From assembly GCA_017744365.1 (NCBI GenBank), contig JAGIBL010000001.1, positions 707,416 to 771,415 of the forward strand: a stretch of 64,000 nucleotides of DNA. The letters run 5' to 3'. Both the position numbers and the translations under genes were made by a program. The stretch's first letter is position 1. Every line of letters begins with the position of its first letter. Source of the DNA: Nocardioidaceae bacterium (GTDB taxonomy: Bacteria > Actinomycetota > Actinomycetes > Propionibacteriales > Nocardioidaceae). The notes below the pieces were generated by a model. The model was not told where the DNA came from, did not search any database, and was given only the letters and a program-made list of their open reading frames with translations. Below are positions 52,656-62,113 of this stretch, in pieces.

Positions 52656-53104
52656 GGACCTTCCAGGGCATCGCCGAGCTGGAGCAGGCGGTCGGCACCC
52701 ACCTCGGCTACTCCGACTGGCACGAGGTCACCCAGGCGCAGATCGACACCTTCGCCGACGCCACCGGGGACCACCAGTGGATCCACGTCGATCCCGAGAA
52801 GGCGGCGGCCGGCCCGTTCGGGACCACGATCGCGCACGGCTACCTGACGCTGAGCCTGGTGCCGATGCTGGTCTGGGAGGTCTACGTGGTCGAGGGCATC
52901 CGGATGGGCGTGAACTACGGCGCCAACAAGGTGCGCTTCCCGGCGCCGGTGCCGGTCGGCAGCAAGGTCCGCGCCGGCGTCGAGCTGCTCTCGGTGACCC
53001 CGGGCAGCGGCGGCTACCAGGTCGTCGCGCGGGTCACGATCGAGGCCGAGGGCGCCGCCAAGCCGGCCTGCGTGGTCGAGACCGTCAGCGTGCTGGTGCC
53101 ATGA
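52652..53104 (+). CDS. MaoC-family (R)-specific enoyl-CoA hydratase
   Basis: A 150-residue single hot-dog protein with the hydratase-2 motif: [35 protein letters not shown], carrying the Asp and His that activate water. It overlaps the FabG-like SDR and the kinase-like gene on both sides. It should hydrate trans-2-enoyl-CoA to (R)-3-hydroxyacyl-CoA for the adjacent SDR. Confidence 0.9.
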   Translation: MRTFQGIAELEQAVGTHLGYSDWHEVTQAQIDTFADATGDHQWIHVDPEKAAAGPFGTTIAHGYLTLSLVPMLVWEVYVVEGIRMGVNYGANKVRFPAPVPVGSKVRAGVELLSVTPGSGGYQVVARVTIEAEGAAKPACVVETVSVLVP

Positions 53105-54102
53105 GCCTGCCCGGGCTCGACCTGGACCGCCTGCTCCCGTGGCTGCCGGGTGCCGTCGGCGAGCTCTCCGCGAGCCTGATCGCGGGCGGCAAGTCGAACC
53201 TGACCTACGAGGTCACCGACGGCACCAGCACCTGGATCGTGCGCCGGCCGCCGCTGGGGCACGTGCTCGCGACCGCGCACGACATGGCCCGGGAGTACCG
53301 GGTGATGGCGGCGTTGCAGCCGACCGCGGTGCCCGTACCGGGCACGGTCGTGCTCTGCGAGGATCCCGAAGTGCTGGGCGCGCCGTTCTACGTGATGGAG
53401 AAGGTGGCCGGGCGGCCGTACCGGTTCGTCGACGACATCGCGCCGCTCGGACCGGACCGGACACGGGCCATCTCGTCGTCGCTGGTGGACACCCTGGTGA
53501 CGCTGCACCAGGTCGATCCGGCCGCGGTCGGGCTGGCCGACTTCGGCCGCCCCGAGGGCTTCCTGGGCCGGCAGGTCCGGCGCTGGAAGAAGCAGCTGGA
53601 CGCGTCGTACACCCGGGACCTGCCGGCCGCCGAGGAGCTGCACGCGCGGCTGGCCGCGGACATCCCGGCCGAGTCCGCGGCCGGGATCGTGCACGGCGAC
53701 TACCGGCTCGACAACGTCCTCGTCGACGAGACGGACCGCCTCACCGCGGTGATCGACTGGGAGATGGCCACCCTGGGCGACCCGCTCACCGACCTGGCCC
53801 TCCTGGTCGTGTACGGCCGGCTGGGCGAGACCGCGGCCGGTGCCGTCGTGGACGTCGCGTCGGCCCCGGGCTTCCTGTCCGAGGACGAGATCGTCGAGCG
53901 GTACGCCGCGAGCAGCCCGCGCGACCTGTCCCGGTTCGGCTTCTACCTCGGCCTGGCCTCGTTCAAGCTGGCCGGGATCCTCGAAGGCATCCACTACCGC
54001 TACGTGCACGGCCAGACGGTGGGCGAGGGCTTCGCGCACGTCGGCGACACGATCCACCCGCTGCTCGACGGCGGACTGACCGCACTGAAGGAGTACCGCT
54101 GA
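53101..54102 (+). CDS. aminoglycoside-phosphotransferase-like kinase (acyl-CoA dehydrogenase-associated)
   Basis: A 333-residue APH/ChoK-fold protein. [12 protein letters not shown] is the Gly-rich loop, [13 protein letters not shown] the catalytic loop, and [18 protein letters not shown] the metal motif. Proteins of this type are often encoded next to, or fused with, acyl-CoA dehydrogenases (ACAD10/11-like in eukaryotes), where they phosphorylate a 4-hydroxyacyl-CoA before elimination. That role would fit here, between a MaoC hydratase and three dehydrogenases, with start and stop overlaps on both sides. Confidence 0.82.
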   Translation: MSLPGLDLDRLLPWLPGAVGELSASLIAGGKSNLTYEVTDGTSTWIVRRPPLGHVLATAHDMAREYRVMAALQPTAVPVPGTVVLCEDPEVLGAPFYVMEKVAGRPYRFVDDIAPLGPDRTRAISSSLVDTLVTLHQVDPAAVGLADFGRPEGFLGRQVRRWKKQLDASYTRDLPAAEELHARLAADIPAESAAGIVHGDYRLDNVLVDETDRLTAVIDWEMATLGDPLTDLALLVVYGRLGETAAGAVVDVASAPGFLSEDEIVERYAASSPRDLSRFGFYLGLASFKLAGILEGIHYRYVHGQTVGEGFAHVGDTIHPLLDGGLTALKEYR

Positions 54103-55325
54103 TGGAGTTCGGATTCGACGCCAGGACCGAGGAGCTGCGTGCGCAGCTGCTCGACTTCATGGACGCGCACGTCTACCCGGCCGAGCAGACGTTCCACGAG
54201 CAGCTCGCCGCGCAGGAGAACCCGTGGGCCTGGGACTCGGCGCCCGTGCTCGCCGAGCTGCGCGTGGAGGCCCGGCGTCGTGGTCTGTGGAACCTCTTCC
54301 TGCCCGGCGAGCACGGGGCCGGGCTGACCAACCTGCAGTACGCGCCGCTGGCCGAGATCACCGGCCGCAGCCTGCACGTGGCCCCGCCGGCGCTCAACTG
54401 CGCCGCCCCCGACACCGGGAACATGGAGGTGCTGACCCAGTTCGGCACCGAGGAGCAGAAGAAGCAGTGGCTGGAGCCGCTGCTGCGGGGCGAGATCCGC
54501 TCCTCGTTCGCGATGACCGAGCCGGCGGTCGCCTCCTCGGACGCGACCAACATCGAGACCGCGATCGTGCGCGACGGTGACGAGTACGTGGTGAACGGCC
54601 GCAAGTGGTGGATCACCGGGGCGATGAACCCGAACGCCGAGATCTTCATCGTGATGGGCAAGACCGACCCGTCGGCCGACCGGCACCGGCAGCAGTCGAT
54701 GATCCTGGTGCCGCGCGACACCCCGGGCCTGGAGATCCACCGGGCGATGCACGTCCTCGGGTACGACGACCACGAGCACGGCGGGCACGCGGAGCTCTCC
54801 TTCACCGACGTCCGGGTGCCCGCGGCGAACCTGATCGCCGGCGAGGGCGACGGCTTCGGCATCGCGCAGGCACGACTGGGTCCGGGCCGGATCCACCACT
54901 GCATGCGCTCCATCGGGGTGGCCGAGCGGGCCATCGAGCTGATGTGCGCGCGTGCCGAGGAGCGGGTCGCGTTCGGCAAGCCGCTCTCGGAGCAGGGCGT
55001 CATCCGGGACTGGATCGCCGAGTCCCGGGTGCGTCTCGAGCAGCTGCGGCTGCTGACGCTCAAGGCCGCCTGGCTGATGGACACGGTCGGCAACAAGGGC
55101 GCCCACACCGAGATCCAGGCGATCAAGATCGCCGCGCCCGCGACCGTGCAGTGGATCCTGGACAAGGCGATCCAGGTGCACGGCGCCGGTGGTCTGTCCC
55201 AGGACTTCCCGCTGGCCAATGCCTACGCGCAGATTCGCACCCTGCGCTTCGCCGACGGACCCGACGAGGTGCACAAGAACGCCCTGGCGCGCGCCGAGCT
55301 GCGCCGGCAGAAGGAGTCACGATGA
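54102..55325 (+). CDS. acyl-CoA dehydrogenase (ACAD10/11-like)
   Basis: A 407-residue dehydrogenase. [18 protein letters not shown] is the flavin loop, [12 protein letters not shown] the substrate-binding stretch, and [34 protein letters not shown] the C-terminal FAD motif, a pattern typical of the ACAD10/11 group that partners APH-like kinases. It overlaps the kinase stop (TGATG). Together they may handle 4-hydroxy acids or branched acids. Confidence 0.88.
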   Translation: MEFGFDARTEELRAQLLDFMDAHVYPAEQTFHEQLAAQENPWAWDSAPVLAELRVEARRRGLWNLFLPGEHGAGLTNLQYAPLAEITGRSLHVAPPALNCAAPDTGNMEVLTQFGTEEQKKQWLEPLLRGEIRSSFAMTEPAVASSDATNIETAIVRDGDEYVVNGRKWWITGAMNPNAEIFIVMGKTDPSADRHRQQSMILVPRDTPGLEIHRAMHVLGYDDHEHGGHAELSFTDVRVPAANLIAGEGDGFGIAQARLGPGRIHHCMRSIGVAERAIELMCARAEERVAFGKPLSEQGVIRDWIAESRVRLEQLRLLTLKAAWLMDTVGNKGAHTEIQAIKIAAPATVQWILDKAIQVHGAGGLSQDFPLANAYAQIRTLRFADGPDEVHKNALARAELRRQKESR

Positions 55326-56488
55326 CTCTCGCGGAGAGGGTCGCGGCCTTCCTCGAGGCGCACGACCCGGCGAGCACCGACCGGCTGGAGTTCCTCCGGG
55401 CCCGGTATGACGCCGGCCTGGCGTGGGTGCACTACCCCGAGGGCCACGGCGGTCTCGGGCTCGAGCAGGCCCTGCAGGCCGAGGTGGACCGGCTGTTCGC
55501 CGAGGCGGGAGCACCGACCAACCAGCCGGAGAAGAACGGCATCGGCCTGGGCATGGCCGCGCCGACGATCCTCGCCTTCGGTACCGACGAGCAGAAGAAG
55601 CGGTTCCTGCGGCCGCTGTGGACCGGCGAGGAGATCTGGTGCCAGCTGTTCAGCGAGCCGGGCGCCGGCTCCGACCTGGCCAACGTCTCGACCCGGGCGG
55701 TGCTCGACGGGGACGAGTGGGTGGTCAACGGCCAGAAGGTGTGGACCTCGGGCGCGCACAACGCCCGGTTCGCGATCCTGGTCGCGCGCACCGACCCCGA
55801 CCAGCCCAAGCACTTCGGGCTGACCTACTTCCTGGCCGACATGACCGACCCGGGGGTGGACGTCCGGCCGCTGCGCCAGATCACCGGCGAGGCCGAGTTC
55901 AACGAGGTCTTCCTCTCCGACGTACGGGTGCCGGACGCGCAGCGCCTCGGCGCCGTCGGTGAGGGCTGGAAGGTCGCCAACGCGACGCTCAACAACGAGC
56001 GGGTCTCGATCGGCAAGTCGGCCGAGCGCGAGACCGGGATGATCGGCGTGGTCGCGCGCACCTGGCGCGAGCACCCCGAGCGCCGCACGCCGGAGCTGCA
56101 CGACCGGCTGCTGCGCCTCTGGGTCGATGCCGAGGTGGCCCGGCTGACGGGGACCCGGCTGCGGCAGAAGCTCGCCCAGGGCCAGCCCGGTCCGGAGGGC
56201 TCGGCGATGAAGCTCGGCTTCGCCCGGATCGCCCAGCAGCTCTCGGGCCTGGAGCTGGAGCTGCTCGGCGAGGACGGGCTTCGCTACTCGGACTGGACGC
56301 TGGTCCGGCCCGACCACGTCGACTTCACCGGCCGCGATGCCGGCTACCGCTATCTGCGCGCCAAGGGGAACTCCATCGAGGGCGGTACCTCGGAGATCCT
56401 GCGCAACATCGTCGCCGAGCGGGTCCTGGGGCTGCCTGGCGAGCCGCGCGTCGACAAGGACGTGCCCTGGAAGGAGATCCCGCGATGA
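55322..56488 (+). CDS. acyl-CoA dehydrogenase, large subunit of a likely heteromer
   Basis: A 388-residue dehydrogenase with [38 protein letters not shown] and the C-terminal [21 protein letters not shown]. This subfamily of actinobacterial dehydrogenases often works as an alpha2-beta2 complex with a shorter partner lacking part of the flavin site, as in sterol ChsE enzymes. The next gene encodes such a partner and overlaps it by ATGA. Confidence 0.87.
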   Translation: MTLAERVAAFLEAHDPASTDRLEFLRARYDAGLAWVHYPEGHGGLGLEQALQAEVDRLFAEAGAPTNQPEKNGIGLGMAAPTILAFGTDEQKKRFLRPLWTGEEIWCQLFSEPGAGSDLANVSTRAVLDGDEWVVNGQKVWTSGAHNARFAILVARTDPDQPKHFGLTYFLADMTDPGVDVRPLRQITGEAEFNEVFLSDVRVPDAQRLGAVGEGWKVANATLNNERVSIGKSAERETGMIGVVARTWREHPERRTPELHDRLLRLWVDAEVARLTGTRLRQKLAQGQPGPEGSAMKLGFARIAQQLSGLELELLGEDGLRYSDWTLVRPDHVDFTGRDAGYRYLRAKGNSIEGGTSEILRNIVAERVLGLPGEPRVDKDVPWKEIPR

Positions 56489-57561
56489 GCGACCTGGACC
56501 TGCTCTACACCGAGGTCGAGGACGACCTGCGCGCCAGCCTTCGCGACCTGCTCGCCGCGCGTTGCGACTCGTCCGCGGTGACGGCGATGTACGACGGCGA
56601 CCGCTCGGTCGTGGACCCGCTCTGGAAGGAGCTCGCCGCCAACCTCGGCCTGGCCGGCTTGCTGGTGCCCGAGGACCAGGGCGGCCAGGGCGCCAGTGCC
56701 CGCGAGGCCGCGGTGGTGCTCGAGGAGCTCGGACGGACCGTCGCTCCGGTGCCGTTCCTGACCAGCGCGGTGATCGCCACAACTGCGCTGCTCGGCTCGG
56801 ATGCACCCCTGCTGGCCGAGCTGGCCGCGGGGGAGCGGACCGCCGCACTGGCGCTGCCCTGGTCGACAGCGCCGGACGGGCCCCTCACGGCGGTCGCCGT
56901 CGAGGGCGGCCGGCTCACCGGCACGGTCACCAGCGTGGCCGGCGCGGTCGAGGCAGACGTGCTGCTGGTGCTGGCGGACGGCTTCTTGTACGCCGTCGCC
57001 GCCGCCGACGCGAAGGTGACGCCGGTGGTCTCCCTGGACATGTCCCGCCAGCTCGCCGACGTCCGGGTCGATGGTGCAGTCGGGACCCTGGTCGTGGAGG
57101 ACGGGGAGCCTGCGGTCCGGCGCGCCCTGGACGCGGGCGCGGCGATGCTCGCCTCCGAGCAGCTGGGCGTGGCCCGCTGGTGCCTGGAGACGACGGTCGA
57201 GTACCTCAAGATCCGCCGGCAGTTCGGCCGGGTCGTCGGGGGCTTCCAGGCCCTCAAGCACCGGCTCGCGGATCTGTACACCGGTGTCGAGTCGTCGGCT
57301 GCCGCGGCCCGGTACGCCGCGGCAACGCTCGCCGAGAACGACCCGGACGCCACCATCGCGGCCGCGGTGGCGCAGGCATACGCCAGCGACCTCGCGGTGC
57401 TCGCCGCCGAGGAGGCGGTTCAGCTGCACGGAGGCATCGGAATGACCTGGGAGCACCCGGCGCACCTGTACCTCAAGCGCGCCAAGTCCGACCAGATCGC
57501 GCTCGGGACCGCCGGGGCGCACCGGGCGCGGCTGGCTGGGCTCGTCGACCTGCCGGCATAG
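56485..57561 (+). CDS. acyl-CoA dehydrogenase-like small subunit
   Basis: A 358-residue protein with the dehydrogenase fold: LAGLLVPEDQGGQGASAREAAVVLEELG at the N-terminus, and CLETTVEYLKIRRQFGRVVGGFQALKHRLAD with AVQLHGGIGMTWEHPAHLYLKRA at the C-terminus. The middle flavin loop (xxSEPxAGSD) is replaced by a variable segment, so it is probably the non-catalytic or FAD-sharing partner of the preceding subunit. It ends the operon and converges on a DUF222 gene three bases later. Confidence 0.85.
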   Translation: MSDLDLLYTEVEDDLRASLRDLLAARCDSSAVTAMYDGDRSVVDPLWKELAANLGLAGLLVPEDQGGQGASAREAAVVLEELGRTVAPVPFLTSAVIATTALLGSDAPLLAELAAGERTAALALPWSTAPDGPLTAVAVEGGRLTGTVTSVAGAVEADVLLVLADGFLYAVAAADAKVTPVVSLDMSRQLADVRVDGAVGTLVVEDGEPAVRRALDAGAAMLASEQLGVARWCLETTVEYLKIRRQFGRVVGGFQALKHRLADLYTGVESSAAAARYAAATLAENDPDATIAAAVAQAYASDLAVLAAEEAVQLHGGIGMTWEHPAHLYLKRAKSDQIALGTAGAHRARLAGLVDLPA

Positions 57562-57564
57562 TGC

Positions 57565-58809
57565 TCACGTCCGCCGGGTGAAGGTGACGCGGCCGGAGCT
57601 GTCGGTCTTCATCTGATAGCGGCGGTCGTGGGCCAGCGTGTGGTGGCGGGGGCAGAGCAACATCCCGTCGCGGACGTTGGTGTGGCCACCCTTGCTCCAG
57701 GGAATCCCGTGGTGGCTGTGGCACATGCCGGGTGGCCAGTCACACCCCTCGGCCCGGCAGCCCTTGTCGCGCAGCATCAGGGCGATGCGCTGGGCTTCGG
57801 TGTGGAAGCGGGTCTTGCGACCCAGGTCGAGGACCTGGGACTTCGAGCCGAGAACGGCGGGGATGATCGCGGCCTCGCAGGCCAGGCGCCGGGCCTCGGA
57901 GGCGCTGATGAACCCGCCGGTGTCCAAGGAGGCAGCCTTGTCGGCGCCGAGGAGGTCCCGCATCGTCATCGTGACCACGACGGTGGCGGCGATACCGCCG
58001 GCCCTGGGGGCGTCACGGCGGGTTTCGATGTACTCGATGAACGCGGCCCCGAGGCGGAGTGGCCGGGCGACCCGTTCGCCGACAACGCCGTCGATCGCGG
58101 CACGGTGGCGGGGTGCTGCGATGGCATCGAGGTGCTTGGCGAGGATGGCGCCGGCGAGCTCGGGGATCTTGAAACGGCCGACGTAGGAGCCGTGGCCGTC
58201 GGGGCGCATCGAGAACGACGCGGTGGCGGCGGCCCGCTGCTCTTCGCCCTCCAGCAGGCGGCGTTCGTGTTCCTCGGCCACCTCCGGAGCGAGAACCTCG
58301 AGGACCTTGCGCCCGAGCACGCGCAGGTCCTTCGCGTCGTGATGGGGGGCCAGCGACACCAGGTGGGCCTCGGCGCCGCGGCGCAGGGCGCCAGAGACCA
58401 GATGCGAGGGGAGGGCGTCGATCGCGTCGACGATGACCGCGGCCTGTTCGGGGCTGATCGTCCCGTCGGCCAGCGCGCGTGAGATCGCGTCGGAGTCCTC
58501 CAGCCGGGAGGCCAGCGTCACGACCCGGTGTGCGGCCGGCTTCGTCGTACGGGACTCGTTGGCCCACCATCCCGCGGTCGACCCGGCCCCGACCGCGTCA
58601 CCGACCCGGTGACGCTCGGCCTCGGCCAGCATCCGCAGCATCAGCCCGCCGACCCGGTTCGAGACCCGCGCCACCCGCGGGAGCACCTCGCCCAGCTCCC
58701 GCGGCGTCAACGTCCAGGCCGGTGCTTCCGCGGCACCGTCCAGGGCAGCATCGAGCTCGTCGACCAGTGCCACCAGCGGGTGCGCATGTTCTGGGAGCTC
58801 GAGAACCAT
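57565..58809 (-). CDS. DUF222 / HNH endonuclease-domain protein
   Basis: A 414-residue protein with an N-terminal DUF222 helical region (to about 300) and a C-terminal HNH nuclease: LMLRDKGCRAEGCDWPPGMCHSHHGIPWSKGGHTNVRDGMLLCPRHHTLAHD, with four zinc Cys and the HH catalytic pair. This is a multicopy actinobacterial family (formerly annotated 13E12-repeat). Its role is uncertain; mobility or phage-linked functions have been proposed. It is not flanked by repeats or other mobile genes here, so I do not call it a mobile element. Confidence 0.87.
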   Translation of the reverse strand: MVLELPEHAHPLVALVDELDAALDGAAEAPAWTLTPRELGEVLPRVARVSNRVGGLMLRMLAEAERHRVGDAVGAGSTAGWWANESRTTKPAAHRVVTLASRLEDSDAISRALADGTISPEQAAVIVDAIDALPSHLVSGALRRGAEAHLVSLAPHHDAKDLRVLGRKVLEVLAPEVAEEHERRLLEGEEQRAAATASFSMRPDGHGSYVGRFKIPELAGAILAKHLDAIAAPRHRAAIDGVVGERVARPLRLGAAFIEYIETRRDAPRAGGIAATVVVTMTMRDLLGADKAASLDTGGFISASEARRLACEAAIIPAVLGSKSQVLDLGRKTRFHTEAQRIALMLRDKGCRAEGCDWPPGMCHSHHGIPWSKGGHTNVRDGMLLCPRHHTLAHDRRYQMKTDSSGRVTFTRRT

Positions 58810-58871
58810 GCACCCACGCTAGGCAAGACCCGCCACAAAGCCCATGAAACAAGGGCGAATGGCAAAGCCCG

Positions 58872-59486
58872 TCAGGCCGCCGCAACCCCCAGGTAGAACG
58901 CCGTCACGAACTTCGGCCCGCCCGACGCGTAGAACCGGTCGAGGTCGGTCATCGTGAACCCGGCGCCGGTCACCAGGGTGTCGATCGGCCGGCTGAACGT
59001 GCACCCGCCCGCGAGGCGCTTCTCGATGGGGTCCAGCCGGTACTGCCAGCGCTGCACCTTCTCCTCGGGCGCGAGCCCGTGCTCGACGAAGTGCAGGGTG
59101 CCGCCCGGCTTGAGCACCCGCCGCAGCTCGCGCAGTGCCTGGGCGACGTCCGGGATCGTGCACATCGTCCAGGTGCTCAGCGCGCAGTCGAAGGTGTCAT
59201 CGGGGAACGGCAGCGACTGCCCGTCCAGCCCGGACCGCTCGATCGGCACGGCCGAAGCGGCCACGCGCTTCTCGGCCAGCCTCCAGCCGAGGTCGGCCGG
59301 CTCGACCGCGGTCACCTTCGTCACCGTCGCCGGGTAGTGCGGCACGTTGAGCCCGGACCCGAACCCGACCTCGATCACCTCTCCGCTCAGCCCGGCACAG
59401 GCACGGTCGCGGTGCGGCCGCATGTCCTTGGTGCCGCAGGCGAGGTTCACGATCCGCGGCACCACGTGGTCGTCGTAGAAGCCCAT
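58872..59486 (-). CDS. class I SAM-dependent methyltransferase
   Basis: A 204-residue methyltransferase: VIEVGFGSGLNVPHYP is motif I, AVEPAD the next strand, FDCALSTWTMCTIPDVAQALRELRRVLKPGGTLHFVEHG the methyltransf_11 core. GFYDDHVVPRIVNLACG at the start is shared with methyltransferases of the METTL7-like group, which act on thiols or lipids. The ATG at 59486 is chosen over an Arg-rich upstream extension. Alone on its strand. Confidence 0.82.
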   Translation of the reverse strand: MGFYDDHVVPRIVNLACGTKDMRPHRDRACAGLSGEVIEVGFGSGLNVPHYPATVTKVTAVEPADLGWRLAEKRVAASAVPIERSGLDGQSLPFPDDTFDCALSTWTMCTIPDVAQALRELRRVLKPGGTLHFVEHGLAPEEKVQRWQYRLDPIEKRLAGGCTFSRPIDTLVTGAGFTMTDLDRFYASGGPKFVTAFYLGVAAA

Positions 59487-59632
59487 GGGGTCAGGGTGCT
59501 CCCTTCCCCGTCGCCGCACCAGAGGCTGTCCCAGGGTGGACCTCCCGGGGCCGGGGTCGGCTGGTGCCTTGTTGCCCCTTCGCCACGGTGGAAAGGTCCT
59601 GCGCTGCCCAGGATCCCTACCCGAGGAGCGCC

Positions 59633-59995
59633 GTGTACCACGAGCTGCGGACCTACCGTGTCACCTCACCGCCCATGACCAAGCACCTCCACGACCGCAT
59701 GGAGCAGCACATGGCCGGGCTCTTCTCCGAGCACGGCTTCCGGCTGATCGGCGCGTGGGAGATGGCCGTCGGCCGCGAGATGCCGACCTACCTGTACATG
59801 CTGGCCTGGACGGACCTCGCCGAGCGCGAGTCCTGCTGGGAGGCCTTCTACGCCGACCCGCGCGTGGCCGCGATGAACGACGCCACCTACGCCGCGGCCG
59901 GCGGCGACCTGTTCCACGACTTCGACGTGGCGCTGCTCAAGCCCGCCCCGTACGTCGCCTCGCCGCTGTTCGGGGGTGCCGGCGATGAGCAGTGA
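59633..59995 (+). CDS. NIPSNAP-family protein
   Basis: A 120-residue ferredoxin-like (dimeric alpha/beta barrel) protein beginning YHELRTYRV, the NIPSNAP hallmark, with RLIGAWEMAVG, YLYMLAWTDLAERESCWEAFYADPRV. GAGGAG lies 5 bp before the GTG start. NIPSNAP proteins often sit beside catabolic dioxygenases, where function is unknown. It overlaps the following cupin dioxygenase gene, so it belongs to the same operon. Confidence 0.82.
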   Translation: MYHELRTYRVTSPPMTKHLHDRMEQHMAGLFSEHGFRLIGAWEMAVGREMPTYLYMLAWTDLAERESCWEAFYADPRVAAMNDATYAAAGGDLFHDFDVALLKPAPYVASPLFGGAGDEQ

Positions 59996-61100
59996 GACCT
60001 CCAGCGCCCCCACGGACCTGGCCACCTTCGACACGACCCTGGCCGAGCAGGGGGTCCGCGGCTTCTGGGACATGCTCGCCGAGTACGAGATGCTCGAGCC
60101 GCGCTGCCCCGAGCTGCCCGCGGTCTGGCGCCACGCGGACTACCTGCCGCTGGCGATGGAGTCGCTGACCGCGGTGCCGATCGAGCGCGCGGACCGGCGC
60201 AACCTGTTCTTCACCAACCCGGGCCTGCCCGGCAGCGGCGCGATCACCAGCCGGCTGCTCGGCGGCGTGCAGGCGATCAACCCGGCCGAGCGACAGGACG
60301 TGCACCGGCACTCCGCCTCCGCGGTGCGGGTGATGCTCGACGGACTCGGCGCGTTCACCACCGTCGAGGGCGGCCGCAACAACCTGCGGTACGGCGACGT
60401 GGTGATCAACCCGAGCGGCCTGTGGCACGAGTCCGGCAACGACGGCACGGAGCCGATCGTGTGGATGGACGTGCTCGACCTGCCGCTGACCAAGCTGCTG
60501 CACGCCAACTTCTTCGCCAACAAGTACACCGAGGACGGCGAGAACGGCATTGTCCGTCGTACGAACCAGACGCTCCGGCACCCCGACGACTGGTTCTCCG
60601 ACGCCTTCGCGGTCGGCGGCGTCCGACCGGAGCGGCTGCCGCTCGAGCCCCGGTACGGGTCGAGCCAGATGCTCTACCGGTACGCCACCACGCGCGCGCT
60701 GCTGGACCGGCTGGCCGCGGACCGCGCCGACCCGTACGAGGGCACCCAGGTGCGCTACGTCGACCCTCGCACCGGCGACCCGGTGCTGCGCACCCTGGAC
60801 GTGCGCGCCCAGCTGCTCGGTGCGGGCACCGGCACCCGGCGCAAGCGGACCACCGCGGGCACCCTGTACTGCTGCCTCGAGGGCTCCGGGACGACCCGGG
60901 CCGGTGACCGGGAGCTGCGCTGGTCCGCGCGGGACATCTTCGTGGTGCCGCCGTGGACCTGGCGCGAGCACGCGGCGGACTCCGCGGACGCGGTCCTGGT
61001 CGCGATCAGCGACGAGCCCGCGCTCACCCAGCTCGGGCTGCACGCCGTCGAGGTCGTCACCGAGACCGGCGACGTGGTGCGAGAGCGAGGGCTGGTCTGA
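59985..61100 (+). CDS. gentisate 1,2-dioxygenase-like bicupin
   Basis: A 371-residue bicupin. The first cupin has QDVHRHSASAVRVMLDGLGAFTTVEGG with the paired metal His, and the DVVINPSGLWHESGN motif with the third His. The second cupin is more diverged (TLYCCLEGSGTTRAGDRELRW). Layout and length match gentisate and 1-hydroxy-2-naphthoate dioxygenases, which open the ring between the carboxyl- and hydroxyl-bearing carbons using Fe(II). The ATG at 59985 is used; a GTG three codons earlier is possible. The next gene encodes the expected ring-product hydrolase. Confidence 0.85.
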   Translation: MSSETSSAPTDLATFDTTLAEQGVRGFWDMLAEYEMLEPRCPELPAVWRHADYLPLAMESLTAVPIERADRRNLFFTNPGLPGSGAITSRLLGGVQAINPAERQDVHRHSASAVRVMLDGLGAFTTVEGGRNNLRYGDVVINPSGLWHESGNDGTEPIVWMDVLDLPLTKLLHANFFANKYTEDGENGIVRRTNQTLRHPDDWFSDAFAVGGVRPERLPLEPRYGSSQMLYRYATTRALLDRLAADRADPYEGTQVRYVDPRTGDPVLRTLDVRAQLLGAGTGTRRKRTTAGTLYCCLEGSGTTRAGDRELRWSARDIFVVPPWTWREHAADSADAVLVAISDEPALTQLGLHAVEVVTETGDVVRERGLV

Positions 61101-61966
61101 TGCGGCTGTGCACCGTCCACGTCGCGGGGCGCGACCGTCTCGGGATCGTCCGCGACGACAAGATCCACCTGGTCCCCGAGGGCCCGGCGCTGCCGGCCAC
61201 CACCACCGAGCTGATCGAGGGTGGCCCGGAGGCGCTGGCGCGCGTCGGCGAGGCGTCCGGGGGCGAGGTGATGGCCTGGGCCGACGCCGACCTGCGGGCG
61301 CCGCTGCGACCACCGCGCAACCTGTTCTGCGTCGGGAAGAACTACGTCGACCACGCCGCCGAGTTCCACGGCAGCGGCTTCGACGGCTCGGCCTCCACCG
61401 TCCCCGAGCACCCGGTGTTCTTCACCAAGGCGACCACCTCGGTGATCGGGCCGGGGGAGCAGGTGCGCAGTGCTCTCGACCCGACCGGGACGGTCGACTA
61501 CGAGGGCGAGGTCGCGGTGGTGATCGGCCGCGGCGGCACCGGCATCGCCGAGGCGGACGCGCTCGACCACGTCTTCGGCTACACGCTCGTCAACGACGTG
61601 ACCGCACGTGAGCTGCAGCGCCGGCACGGGCAGTGGTTCCTCGGCAAGAGCCCGGACACGTTCTGCCCGATGGGGCCGGTGGTGGTCACCGCCGACGAGG
61701 TCCCGGACGTGGCCGCGCTGCGGCTGGAGGTCATCGTCAACGACGAGGTGCGCCAGCAGGCGCCGCTCGCGGACCTGATCTTCGGCATCCCCGAGCTGAT
61801 CGCCACCCTGTCCCGCTCGATGACGCTGCTGCCCGGGGACGTGATCGCCACCGGCACCCCGGCCGGCGTCGGCATCGGGATGGACCCGCCGCGCTACCTG
61901 GTGCCCGGCGACGTGGTCACCGTCAGCGTCGCCGGGATCGGCACCCTGCGCAGTCCGATCGGCTGA
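61100..61966 (+). CDS. fumarylacetoacetate-hydrolase-family protein (fumaryl/maleylpyruvate hydrolase-like)
   Basis: A 288-residue FAH-fold hydrolase: NLFCVGKNYVDHAAEF, then VDYEGEVAVVIG with the metal Glu pair, FGYTLVNDVTARELQ and the late LLPGDVIATGTPAGVGIG. In the gentisate pathway such enzymes cleave fumarylpyruvate or maleylpyruvate to pyruvate. No maleylpyruvate isomerase is present, so either direct maleylpyruvate hydrolysis or a distant isomerase is implied. The ATG overlaps the dioxygenase stop (TGATG). Confidence 0.85.
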   Translation: MRLCTVHVAGRDRLGIVRDDKIHLVPEGPALPATTTELIEGGPEALARVGEASGGEVMAWADADLRAPLRPPRNLFCVGKNYVDHAAEFHGSGFDGSASTVPEHPVFFTKATTSVIGPGEQVRSALDPTGTVDYEGEVAVVIGRGGTGIAEADALDHVFGYTLVNDVTARELQRRHGQWFLGKSPDTFCPMGPVVVTADEVPDVAALRLEVIVNDEVRQQAPLADLIFGIPELIATLSRSMTLLPGDVIATGTPAGVGIGMDPPRYLVPGDVVTVSVAGIGTLRSPIG

Positions 61967-62113
61967 CGCGAGAGACGACGCGAGCAGCCCTGCCGAGCCT
62001 GGTCCTGCGAAGGCCAGCCACCGCGCACCGGGGCCTGTGCAGAGGCCTTGTTGGGGTGTGACCCCGGCCACAGGATCCAGTCCAGAAGTTCAGCGCCCTT
62101 GGAAGGAATCAGC

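Noticed and set aside
57565..58809. DUF222/HNH gene as a mobile element
   Set aside because: No inverted or direct repeats, group II intron parts or integrase are seen beside it; the family is a common multicopy chromosomal one.
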